Shown here one piece after another: positions 16,470-23,149 of a DNA stretch of 64,000 nucleotides (position 1 is its first letter; every line of letters starts with the position of its first letter). The stretch spans positions 186,001-250,000 of the forward strand of contig NZ_JAMBOT010000002.1 of assembly GCF_023715725.1 (NCBI RefSeq), written 5' to 3'. The stretch is from Paenibacillus pasadenensis. Its GTDB lineage: Bacteria > Bacillota > Bacilli > Paenibacillales > Paenibacillaceae. The position numbers and the translations under genes are program-made. Below the pieces are notes generated by a model that did not search any database, was not told the DNA's origin, and worked only from the letters and a program-made list of their open reading frames with translations.

Positions 16470-16498
16470 TATTATGTGCCGAAATGCCAGCTTCATAC
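16470..16498 (-). promoter_or_regulatory. Sigma-G-type promoter of the SASP gene
   Basis: On the minus strand, GTATG (-35, 16494-16498), a 17-bp spacer and CATAATA (-10, 16470-16476). This fits the forespore sigma-G consensus (GHATR, 17-18 bp, CATAHTA) and the promoter type expected for ssp genes. Confidence 0.7.
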
Positions 16499-16592
16499 GC
16501 CGCAGGAAAATAAATTTATGAAAAAGTCCGCAAGCCCTTGCCAGGCGCGGAATTACAGGATCAGGCACGTTAACGGAGAGGAGGAATTGATC

Positions 16593-17060
16593 ATGAAATG
16601 CCCCTATTGCGAGCATAACGGGACGAAGGTACTGGATTCCCGCCCCGCTAATGGAGACAAGTCCATTCGCCGCCGCCGCGAGTGTGAGCGCTGCAGCCGC
16701 CGGTTTACCACCTTCGAGATGATTGAGGAGACTCCGCTCATCGTCATTAAGAAGGATGGCAGCCGGGAGGAATTCAGCCGGGACAAAATTTTGCGAGGCC
16801 TCATCCGGGCATGCGAAAAACGTCCCGTGCCGGTGGAACGGCTGGAGGAGATCGTTTCCGAGGTCGAAAAGGAGCTGCGCACGACAGCACAGGCCGAAGT
16901 GGAAAGCCGCAGCATCGGCGAGCTTGTCATGCAGCAGCTGTACCCGGTCGACGAAGTGGCGTATGTGCGCTTTGCGTCGGTGTACAGGCAGTTCAAGGAC
17001 ATCGACATGTTTATGAAGGAGCTGTCCAATCTGCTTTCTAAGAACTCCGTGGAGGATTAG
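16593..17060 (+). CDS. nrdR: Transcriptional repressor NrdR
   Basis: 155 residues. The N-terminal zinc ribbon has CPYC and CERC ([16 protein letters not shown] and [13 protein letters not shown]). An ATP-cone follows ([21 protein letters not shown] ... [18 protein letters not shown]). NrdR senses dATP/ATP and represses ribonucleotide reductase genes through NrdR boxes. GAGAGGAGG is 7 bp before ATG 16593. An open frame extends back to 16476, but that stretch has no family similarity. Confidence 0.97.
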   Translation: MKCPYCEHNGTKVLDSRPANGDKSIRRRRECERCSRRFTTFEMIEETPLIVIKKDGSREEFSRDKILRGLIRACEKRPVPVERLEEIVSEVEKELRTTAQAEVESRSIGELVMQQLYPVDEVAYVRFASVYRQFKDIDMFMKELSNLLSKNSVED

Positions 17061-17092
17061 GGCGGACGTGGCGGATGGTTAAAAATGAGGGA

Positions 17093-17132
17093 GGACCCGC
17101 AGGAACGGTGAGGGCCGGGCTGCGGGTCTTTG
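17093..17132 (+). terminator. Terminator after nrdR
   Basis: GGACCCGCAG (17093-17102) pairs with CTGCGGGTCT (17120-17129), one G-U, followed by a short T-rich tail (TTTGCTTA). Confidence 0.7.
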
Positions 17133-17211
17133 CTTATAATTGTTAGGGTGTAGGGTAATTTAAAGATGCTTAAGGTTAGGAACGTTGAGAACATACTTGT
17201 CCAAATTTGTG

Positions 17212-17241
17212 TTGACACTAATTGAGGCTGCGTGATATGAT
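17212..17241 (+). promoter_or_regulatory. Promoter of tRNA-Ala
   Basis: Consensus TTGACA (17212-17217), 18-bp spacer and TATGAT (17236-17241). It lies 68 bp before the tRNA. Confidence 0.75.
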
Positions 17242-17308
17242 CTTTCTTGTCGCGGTAAGCTTTTGCTTGATTGATCAAGCTGAAATTTTACATACGACAT
17301 CTACATAC

Positions 17309-17384
17309 GGGGCCTTAGCTCAGCTGGGAGAGCGCATCGCTGGCAGCGATGAGGTCAGGGGTTCGATCCCCCTAGGCTCCACCA
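17309..17384 (+). tRNA. tRNA-Ala, anticodon GGC
   Basis: 76 nt with encoded CCA. The acceptor arms GGGGCCT and AGGCTCC pair. The D-arm is GCTCAGCTGGGAGAGC. The anticodon stem CATCG/CGATG encloses loop CTGGCAG, whose anticodon is GGC. The T-arm is CAGGGGTTCGATCCCCC (AGGGG/CCCCT). The sequence is close to known tRNA-Ala(GGC). Its own promoter is at 17212 and a terminator at 17400. Confidence 0.97.
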
Positions 17385-17399
17385 TAATTTATCTAACAT

Positions 17400-17424
17400 A
17401 CAGCCTATATAGGCTGTTTTTTAT
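17400..17424 (+). terminator. Terminator of tRNA-Ala
   Basis: A perfect palindrome ACAGCCTAT/ATAGGCTGT (17400-17417) followed by a T run, 15 bp after the tRNA end. Confidence 0.85.
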
Positions 17425-17491
17425 TGTTTTGGAAAATGTGTGAGCTTGTACTATAATTTAGACAAGTTAGCCTTAGCAATGATGTGGTAAG

Positions 17492-17680
17492 CGCAATTTG
17501 TATGATTTTTCACACAAAGTATGTTTAGGCTGTGGCGATATTTCAGGTTTTATACGATAAATCATACAAATTGGCTGAATGTAGACGGTGAAGGCTGAGT
17601 TTTGTATGATTTATCACACAAAGTATTAAAAAGAGGCGGTTCCAAACCGATTTTTGTATGATATTTCATACAAAAAATTG
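17492..17680 (-). repeat. Array A of four 22-bp palindromes with exact 52-bp period (repeat family R2)
   Basis: Palindromes start at 17497, 17549, 17601 and 17653, each of the form TTTGTATGA-N4-TCATACAAA with small variations. The period is exactly 52 bp, about five helical turns. The 30-bp segments between them are also similar to those of array B at 60076-60252, which is in the opposite orientation. This array and the hairpin at 17734 fill the 418-bp gap between tRNA-Ala and the gene at 17803. I see no gene in it. Confidence 0.85.
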
Positions 17681-17733
17681 CGTTGGCTCATGGAAGGCGA
17701 GTTTAAACAATATTTAAATAGAGAGGCGAAGCA

Positions 17734-17780
17734 CGCCCCGATGATTCTGCACCGTGCAGGATTATTCGGGGCGTTTTTTA
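17734..17780 (+). terminator. Long repeat-associated hairpin with T run (terminator or attenuator)
   Basis: CGCCCCGA (17734-17741) pairs with TCGGGGCG (17766-17773), and an inner stem pairs TTCTGCAC with GTGCAGGA. A TTTTTT run follows. It ends about 10 bp before the ribosome site of the next gene, so it cannot simply end an upstream gene. A close relative of this hairpin accompanies array B at 59973-60017. Confidence 0.7.
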
Positions 17781-17802
17781 TTTAATCTAGGAGGTGGTTG
17801 GG

Positions 17803-18486
17803 ATGAGTTTTGAAATTGAGCACGCAAAATGGATAAAAGGGCATCTGAATCGGCGCAGTGGGGAGCGTAAAGACGCATTGAAGCGAGGACATGGTTTTGG
17901 AAACCGGATGTTTGTTGAAAAAATCTGGTGGCCATTACTGGGACATTTTGATGGGTTGCATCCGGAGTACGAAGTGTTGGATTGGCGAGGACGCTCCTAT
18001 TTCCTAGATTTTATGTGGACGGTAGGAGGAAAACGTTTTGCAATCGAAATTATGGATTACGGATCGCACGGTAAAGACCGAACGAAGTATCGATTGGATT
18101 TAAATCGTATTTTGTTTCTTCAATCACAGCAATTTGAAGTTATTTTGATTTCATTGGATGAGATGAAAGATAATCCATCATTTATTGATGCAATGCTACG
18201 GAATCTATTATCCCCTTACCTCGGAACGCTTGCAGAGCAACATGTTGTGGCCGCCCGACCTTTTTGCAAAATTGAAAGACAACTCATGCAGTTCGCAATC
18301 CGATACAATAGAGTTCTGCGTCCTTCTGATGCTGCAAGGGAATTGGAACTTCACAAACAAACCGTAATTAAATACTGCCGCATTCTTGTTCAAAAAAATA
18401 AACTTAGACCTGTGCCAGCCGGATCAACAGGGAAGATTTATCATTACGAGTACATAGGATCGAATCAAAGCTCTGATTTATTTTAA
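17803..18486 (+). CDS. Nuclease-like protein (PD-(D/E)XK, Vsr/DUF559-like) with a C-terminal helix-turn-helix
   Basis: 227 residues. Around residues 60-115 it reads YFLDFMWTVGGKRFAIEIMD, then GKDRTKYRLDLNRILFLQSQ and FEVILIS. The order D...E-x-(M)D...D-x-x-R...L...F-x-V is that of DUF559/Vsr-type restriction-endonuclease folds, with E35-like VEKIWW upstream. The C-terminal part (about 165-215: RVLRPSDAARELELHKQTVIKYCRIL) is a helix-turn-helix. I do not know its substrate. AGGAGG at 17789-17794 fits ATG 17803. It stands alone, directly behind the palindrome array and hairpin, and has no methylase beside it. The nuclease reading is moderate; a pure DNA-binding regulator is the alternative. Confidence 0.55.
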   Translation: MSFEIEHAKWIKGHLNRRSGERKDALKRGHGFGNRMFVEKIWWPLLGHFDGLHPEYEVLDWRGRSYFLDFMWTVGGKRFAIEIMDYGSHGKDRTKYRLDLNRILFLQSQQFEVILISLDEMKDNPSFIDAMLRNLLSPYLGTLAEQHVVAARPFCKIERQLMQFAIRYNRVLRPSDAARELELHKQTVIKYCRILVQKNKLRPVPAGSTGKIYHYEYIGSNQSSDLF

Positions 18487-18587
18487 ATCTCTTGTCATGG
18501 TCGGTTTAATCGAAGCAAGACATTAATAAGATTCGAGTAATAGAAGTTTCCTGAGCTTGGGCCTAGAAAAAAAAGGAGGAGTTGCAG

Positions 18588-18842
18588 ATGAGAAGTGTTA
18601 AAGAGACTGATAATTTCCCGTATTGTATAAGTACTGTTTGTTTTTTTGAGGTAGACAAAACGGGAACTGTATCTCAAGTTTACCATAAAAACAAATCGGA
18701 TAGGTCGAAGGTGCTGGAGGCTTATCAAAGAGCTATGAATAAAACTACGACATTGTATGCTGTGTGGCCAGGTAGTTGGAGTAGTGACTTGTTTGTCATT
18801 GATGACCTAAATGCTTTTGCAAAAGCATTTAATCTTATTTGA
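18588..18842 (+). CDS. Small protein of unknown function
   Basis: 84 residues with no signal peptide or membrane helix. The C-terminal part (LYAVWPGSWSSDLFVIDDLNAFAKAFNLI) has the look of a compact alpha/beta protein, and I recall similar short sequences only as hypothetical proteins. GGAGGA lies 7 bp before ATG 18588; the upstream TTG 18582 is too close to it. It stands between the nuclease-like gene (100 bp upstream) and a terminator. Confidence 0.6.
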   Translation: MRSVKETDNFPYCISTVCFFEVDKTGTVSQVYHKNKSDRSKVLEAYQRAMNKTTTLYAVWPGSWSSDLFVIDDLNAFAKAFNLI

Positions 18843-18857
18843 CCAATTTATTTCCAT

Positions 18858-18913
18858 ACACAAACAAACCGAGCGTCCGCTTGACTCAGCGTGGCTCGGT
18901 TGTTCGTGTTTGT
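18858..18913. terminator. Stem-loop between convergent genes, probable terminator
   Basis: AACAAACCGAGC and GCTCGGTTGTTC arms pair within 18858-18913, with further ACACAAAC/GTGTTTGT pairing outside. The T run is short (ACTTT), so termination is likely but not certain. Confidence 0.6.
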
Positions 18914-18942
18914 ACTTTAGCTATCATTGATTGGCGCTATAA

Positions 18943-19308
18943 CTAATAAACTTCCCGCAATAGCTCCATTACCTCATCTATCGTAAGTCCGATAGATTTG
19001 TAATAAGCAGAGTCGATCGCCATCTGTTTCAACACCATTTCATTGCGCTTCTGAAGCATCTCGGCGGGGGAGAGATCAGCGACAAAACAGCCTTTACCGG
19101 TTACGGTGTAGATTAAACCATGGCGTTCGAGCTCTTCCCACGCTTTTTTGACGGTAATGATACTGACCCGAAGCTCCGTGGCCGCTTGGCGGATAGGGGG
19201 CAGGCTGTACCCGTTTTCTAGCTCGCCCTTGAAAATTTGCGCGCTGATTTGTTCAAAAAGCTGCTGATAAATAGGTTTATCTGAAGCGTTTGAAATTGCT
19301 ATGTTCAT
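18943..19308 (-). CDS. GntR-family regulator (YtrA type)
   Basis: 121 residues: a winged-helix DNA-binding domain (residues 1-75: PIYQQLFEQISAQIFKGEL, LPPIRQAATELRVSIITVKKAWEELE, LIYTVTGKGCFVA) and a short C-terminal dimerisation helix. There is no large effector domain, which defines the YtrA subgroup. The open frame extends 56 codons upstream, but ATG 19308 overlaps the stop of the permease gene and gives the normal start MNIAISNASDKPIYQQL. It is the last gene of an operon with an ABC transporter and probably represses it through the dyad at 20832-20857. Confidence 0.9.
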   Translation of the reverse strand: MNIAISNASDKPIYQQLFEQISAQIFKGELENGYSLPPIRQAATELRVSIITVKKAWEELERHGLIYTVTGKGCFVADLSPAEMLQKRNEMVLKQMAIDSAYYKSIGLTIDEVMELLREVY

Positions 19309-19961
19309 TGTGCTTCCACTTTCTGGAACCGTTTGATGGCAATATAATAAGCGATTATCGTAAATAGCGCAAATATCACAATGCCCGCCATGAATACGAA
19401 CAGGTGATTGGCCAGCTGGTCTGATCCCGCCCCTTTGAAAAACTCGTAAATGGCAGCATTTTCGATGCTGAGCCACTCCGCGCCGGTGGCAAACAGCATA
19501 GCTCCTGCGATAGATGCAAATGTCGCAGCACCGTATTTATACGCCGTTTTGTAATACATGGAAATAAAAATCAGATTAAAAATCGCTATCATAACAAAAC
19601 AGAGTCCCCAGAAACCAAACGTTGGTTTGAAGAAATAGTAGACCAGCTCCGGGAAAAAGCGCACCGATATGGCTCCATAGATCATCGCAACAACAAGATG
19701 CAGCAGCTCCAGCAAAACAATGACGTAAATTCGTGCTTTTACAATATCTTTTTTGGTTACCGGCAGCATGCTGGAGAAAATGAGATCATTTTGAGTTTTA
19801 TAACCGGCAAACATGTTAGGGATCGTTAAAAAGCAGAAGTATAAAATGACCAGGAAGTATAACCATCCGGGAATTAACATTAAGGCGCCAGTCAGAAAGG
19901 GCATCAAATAGAAGAAGGGATGCACGCCTAGCCGTAATTCTTTAATGAGCAGGTTATACAT
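19305..19961 (-). CDS. ABC-2-type transporter permease
   Basis: 218 residues with about six membrane helices (for example FFYLMPFLTGALMLIPGWLYFLVILYFCFL and GIVIFALFTIIAYYIAI). The region YKTQNDLIFSSMLPVTKKDIVKARI is typical of small ABC-2 permeases from bacilli found with YtrA regulators. ATG 19961 lies 7 bp after AAGGAG; a GTG two codons earlier is less well placed. It overlaps the ATPase by 8 bp and the regulator by 4 bp. The exported substrate cannot be told; relatives respond to cell-wall-active peptides or to bacitracin-like stress. Confidence 0.85.
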   Translation of the reverse strand: MYNLLIKELRLGVHPFFYLMPFLTGALMLIPGWLYFLVILYFCFLTIPNMFAGYKTQNDLIFSSMLPVTKKDIVKARIYVIVLLELLHLVVAMIYGAISVRFFPELVYYFFKPTFGFWGLCFVMIAIFNLIFISMYYKTAYKYGAATFASIAGAMLFATGAEWLSIENAAIYEFFKGAGSDQLANHLFVFMAGIVIFALFTIIAYYIAIKRFQKVEAQ

Positions 19962-20808
19962 ACACACTCTCCTTTTTCGAGCAGTAAATCATAATTTCCT
20001 CAAGATTCGGAATGGATGCTTTAATATCTAAGGCTGGATCAAAATCTTTGGTATGAATCAAACCGGTGAAGCCAAATGAAGTTGTTTTGTAAGCGATCAG
20101 CGCCTGTTTAACCTTATCCAAATCCTCGTTTTTACCCTGCAGCAAACGATACGTATCGATGAACGTTTCTTTTTCCGCAGAGTTAATAATTTGTCCGTCA
20201 TGAATATAGGTAATGTAGTCGGCGCATTTCTCCAGGTCGGAAGTAATATGAGTGGAGAATAAAATGCTGATCTCGCCGTCCTGCACAAGCTCCTGAAAAA
20301 TATCGAGCAGCTGGTCCCGGGCAACCGGATCTAGTCCGCTGGTCGGTTCGTCCAGAATGAGCAGCTTGGCGCCATGCGACAGGGCAAGGGCCAAGCTGTA
20401 TTTTACTCTCATGCCGGTTGATAACTCGGCTATTTTTTTGTCTTCAATTAAGTTGAATTTTTTTAAATACTTGTTGTACACTTCATCGTCCCAGTGTGTG
20501 TAGAATCGTTTGATCACATTGGTTAACGTTTTGATTTTGCTGCGCGTATAAAAGTTGATGTCGCCAAATGCGGAGCCAATTTCTTGTTTTAATTCAATTT
20601 CATGCTCAGCCATGTTTTTGCCTAAAATCTGAATCTCGCCGCTGTCCATGCGCACCAAATTTAAAATGGACTTGATGGTGGTTGTTTTCCCGGCGCCATT
20701 GGCTCCGATAAAGCCCATAATATAACCCTTTTCCAGTTGAAAGGATACGTTTTTTAATTGAAAATGCTCGTAAGTTTTATTTAAATTGTTGATTTCCAAA
20801 GCCAGCAT
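19954..20808 (-). CDS. ABC transporter ATP-binding protein (YtrB-like)
   Basis: 284 residues. Walker A is GANGAGKTTT, the Q-loop is weak (GSAFGDINFYTRSKI), the signature is LSTGMRVKYSLALAL (STGM in place of SGGQ) and Walker B is LLILDEPTSGLDPVAR. The H-loop lies in ILFSTHITSDLEKCADY. The divergent STGM signature is common in the YtrB/BcrA-type export group. GGAGGG lies 6 bp before ATG 20808 (the frame opens at 20826). It is the first gene of the operon ATPase-permease-GntR and lies next to a divergent two-component system. Confidence 0.9.
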   Translation of the reverse strand: MLALEINNLNKTYEHFQLKNVSFQLEKGYIMGFIGANGAGKTTTIKSILNLVRMDSGEIQILGKNMAEHEIELKQEIGSAFGDINFYTRSKIKTLTNVIKRFYTHWDDEVYNKYLKKFNLIEDKKIAELSTGMRVKYSLALALSHGAKLLILDEPTSGLDPVARDQLLDIFQELVQDGEISILFSTHITSDLEKCADYITYIHDGQIINSAEKETFIDTYRLLQGKNEDLDKVKQALIAYKTTSFGFTGLIHTKDFDPALDIKASIPNLEEIMIYCSKKESVYV

Positions 20809-20831
20809 GGTGTCCCTCCGCTCCAAAATTG

Positions 20832-20857
20832 TGTATGTTGTGTATGCACAATATACA
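20832..20857. promoter_or_regulatory. Operator dyad of the GntR regulator
   Basis: TGTATGTTGTG (20832-20842), 4 bp, then CACAATATACA (20847-20857). The two 11-bp arms are complementary with one mismatch. It overlaps the -10 box of the ABC operon. Confidence 0.8.
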
Positions 20858-20879
20858 GCTGGGACAAGTTCCTTGTCAA
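20850..20879 (-). promoter_or_regulatory. Promoter of the ABC exporter-GntR operon
   Basis: On the minus strand, TTGACA (20874-20879), an 18-bp spacer and TATATT (20850-20855). The ribosome site and ATG 20808 follow 40 bp downstream. Confidence 0.8.
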
Positions 20880-21004
20880 CGGCTATTTTCTAATTGATGT
20901 TTAGGGATTAAAATTTACGCTTCAAGTCAAAATTCTTTCCATCCGATTAAACCAGATATAATATTACATAATGTTTTTTAAAACGTACGGAGGAGTGTAC
21001 AAGC

Positions 21005-21757
21005 ATGTACCGAGTGGCGATTTGCGATGATGAGGAAAAACAAAGAGAGCTTGTGAAAAAAATGCTCATTGCATTATCCATTAAGGCAAACATAGAATTT
21101 GAAATCGAATTATTCGGCTCGGGGGAGGAGCTGGTCTCCTATTATGGGCTACAGAAGCCTGCATTTCATATTTTAATTTTAGATATTGAAATGAGCGGGA
21201 TCAACGGGATTCAAACAGCCCGCAAAATAAGAGGGTTAAAACATCTGGATGAACAGATTATTTTTCTGACAAGCTACCCGGAATATATGGTGGAAAGTTT
21301 TGACGTGATGACCTTTCAATATTTGATTAAACCTGTTGCTCCTTCGGTATTGGAGGAGAAAATCATTAAGTTATGCCATTACTTTCAAGCGCTTGATAAA
21401 AAATTTATGGTCATCAAGTCAGCCTACGATGAAATTGTGCTTAAACATGATGATCTCATCAGCATTGAAGCTGCCAAAAGCATAACGATGAAAAGCAAGC
21501 TGTATTTTGTCACGCCTAATGAAACCTATGAAAGCAAGGGCATCCTATCGGATTACGCCATAGCTTTGAAGGATTGCAATTTCCTGCAAATTCATCGTTC
21601 CATCATGATTAATTTGCTGCATGTACGGAAATTTGCCAGCGGAGTTGTACTTATGTCCAACGGCAAGGAATTGCCGATCGGACGCTCAAAAATGAAAGAG
21701 GTTAAAGACGTTTACACCAAATTTATGGTTATGAAGGCCGGCGGCTATGATACATAA
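21005..21757 (+). CDS. LytTR-family response regulator
   Basis: 250 residues. The receiver domain (1-125) has the acidic pair in AICDDEEKQRE and the phospho-acceptor Asp in ILILDIEMSGINGIQTARKI (about D58), with the conserved Lys in QYLIKPV. The C-terminal LytTR DNA-binding domain (about 140-245) contains ISIEAAKSITMKSKLYFVTP, FLQIHRSIMINLLHVRKF and LPIGRSKMKEVKD. This is the AgrA/LytR/NatR type. CGGAGGAG precedes the ATG. It overlaps the kinase gene by 11 bp. Together they probably respond to a peptide or membrane signal, perhaps controlling a neighbouring transporter or hydrolase gene. Confidence 0.93.
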   Translation: MYRVAICDDEEKQRELVKKMLIALSIKANIEFEIELFGSGEELVSYYGLQKPAFHILILDIEMSGINGIQTARKIRGLKHLDEQIIFLTSYPEYMVESFDVMTFQYLIKPVAPSVLEEKIIKLCHYFQALDKKFMVIKSAYDEIVLKHDDLISIEAAKSITMKSKLYFVTPNETYESKGILSDYAIALKDCNFLQIHRSIMINLLHVRKFASGVVLMSNGKELPIGRSKMKEVKDVYTKFMVMKAGGYDT

Positions 21758-23036
21758 TCATTGGCTTATTATTCTTTGTGTTGTGCTTTTGATGGGCGTT
21801 CAATTAAATTTTTTCTTTAACTCGATTTTTGGGAAATCCACTCAAAAGCGTCAACGGTATTTTTATTTCATTATGTTTGGAATTCTTGATTACTTGTATT
21901 TAACGATTAAGTTTTTCCCCATTGTGTCCTCCATCTTATTTTTTGTTCTTGTGTTTAGTATCGCGCAGTCATATCAAACAGAGCTGAAATTAAACCTTGT
22001 TTTTACGATGTTATTAGCTGTTTTATTTACAATTGTTGATTTTATTTCGGTCTATATCTTGTTTGCGCTTAATTCGGTTGACTTTAGCGGCCCTCGTCCT
22101 ATTGCGGGTCAAGATCAGCTTGCTCATATAAAAGTCGTTTTTCTAGATTGCATCCTTATGTTTCCTGTTATTCAGATATTACGGCTCGTTGCTAAGCGAA
22201 GAAGGTTCAGCCTGCCTTACCGGTATTACGCTTTATTTTTAGTTATTCCGATTGTGAGTGTTTATCAGTTGAATATTGCGTCGCATAAAAGCTTTTACTA
22301 TTTTCTCTCCAGCGTTGCCCTGCTTTTTTTGAATATAATGATTGTTTATTTTTTCGATACGATTATGGAAAAGTTTCAATATAGGCATGAGAACGAACGG
22401 CTGCAGCAGCAGATGGATTATCAGGATGCAAATTATGAAAAGGTTGTTCACAGCTTTAAATCGATCAAAAGAATCATTCATGATACGAATCAACAGTTTT
22501 TGTATATTGAACAATGCATTAAACGCAATGAATTGGCGTCCGCAGTGGAGCATATCCGCACGACGTTAAATAAAATTGAGGGCTCCTATCAGAAGGTGAA
22601 TACGGGCAATTTGGTTATCGACGCTCTTGTGACCAATACGCTGGACATCGGACAAGCAAACGGCATCAGGATTGATACAAAGCTAAGCTTAAGCTCTCAT
22701 GATGTGCCTATCGACCGGTATGACTTATGCGTCGTCATCGGCAATATGCTGGATAACGCAATTGAAGCTTCCAAACAGGTCAAGGTTGCAGCGGATCGGC
22801 ATATTGTGATCAAAATACACGCTACCGAGTCGAATTTGCTTATTCATATTCGGAATTATACGGATCATGAGGTAATCCGCCTGCGCAGTCAAAAGCCAAA
22901 CCGTGAATATCACGGAATCGGATTAACCAACATAGCTAGAATCTGCGACAAGTATGGCGGACATATGACCGTTGAAACGGAAAATAAACAGTTTCATAAT
23001 ATGGTTCTATTGCCTCTCATGGCGAACAATCCCTGA
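21747..23036 (+). CDS. GHKL sensor histidine kinase (NatK/AgrC-like)
   Basis: 429 residues. About six membrane helices occupy residues 1-200. A coiled segment (FQYRHENERLQQQMDYQDANYEKVV) leads to the phosphorylation region (SFKSIKRIIHDTNQQFLYIEQCI, His near 250) and a GHKL ATPase domain with N box VIGNMLDNAIEAS and G box YHGIGLTNIARICDKYGG. It partners the LytTR regulator just upstream. The stop codon lies inside the terminator stem. No peptide-export gene is visible nearby, so the signal is unknown. Confidence 0.92.
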   Translation: MIHNHWLIILCVVLLMGVQLNFFFNSIFGKSTQKRQRYFYFIMFGILDYLYLTIKFFPIVSSILFFVLVFSIAQSYQTELKLNLVFTMLLAVLFTIVDFISVYILFALNSVDFSGPRPIAGQDQLAHIKVVFLDCILMFPVIQILRLVAKRRRFSLPYRYYALFLVIPIVSVYQLNIASHKSFYYFLSSVALLFLNIMIVYFFDTIMEKFQYRHENERLQQQMDYQDANYEKVVHSFKSIKRIIHDTNQQFLYIEQCIKRNELASAVEHIRTTLNKIEGSYQKVNTGNLVIDALVTNTLDIGQANGIRIDTKLSLSSHDVPIDRYDLCVVIGNMLDNAIEASKQVKVAADRHIVIKIHATESNLLIHIRNYTDHEVIRLRSQKPNREYHGIGLTNIARICDKYGGHMTVETENKQFHNMVLLPLMANNP

Positions 23037-23063
23037 ACAGCTGCTGTTTAGGGATTGTTTTTT
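23025..23063 (+). terminator. Terminator of the two-component operon
   Basis: AACAATCCCTGAACAG (23025-23040) pairs with CTGTTTAGGGATTGTT (23044-23059), one G-U, followed by a T run. The left arm includes the stop codon of the kinase. Confidence 0.9.
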
Positions 23064-23149
23064 ATCGTTTCGGGACGTTTTAGGACCAAGCGGGCTTTTG
23101 ACTTGTATGCTGAGTCCAGAACGGAAGTCCATTATGTAGGAGGCGCATT

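Noticed and set aside
17309..17384. tRNA-Ala as an integration site of a genomic island
   Set aside because: Accessory genes follow, but I found no integrase and no second copy of the tRNA 3' end in the window.
17497..17674. CRISPR-like array (22-bp repeats, 30-bp spacers)
   Set aside because: The repeats are full palindromes with internal variation, the spacers are related to those of the second array at 60076, and no cas gene is in the window.
23025..23063. Riboswitch-like structure before the first serine hydrolase
   Set aside because: The stem overlaps the kinase stop and ends in a T run; a plain terminator explains it.
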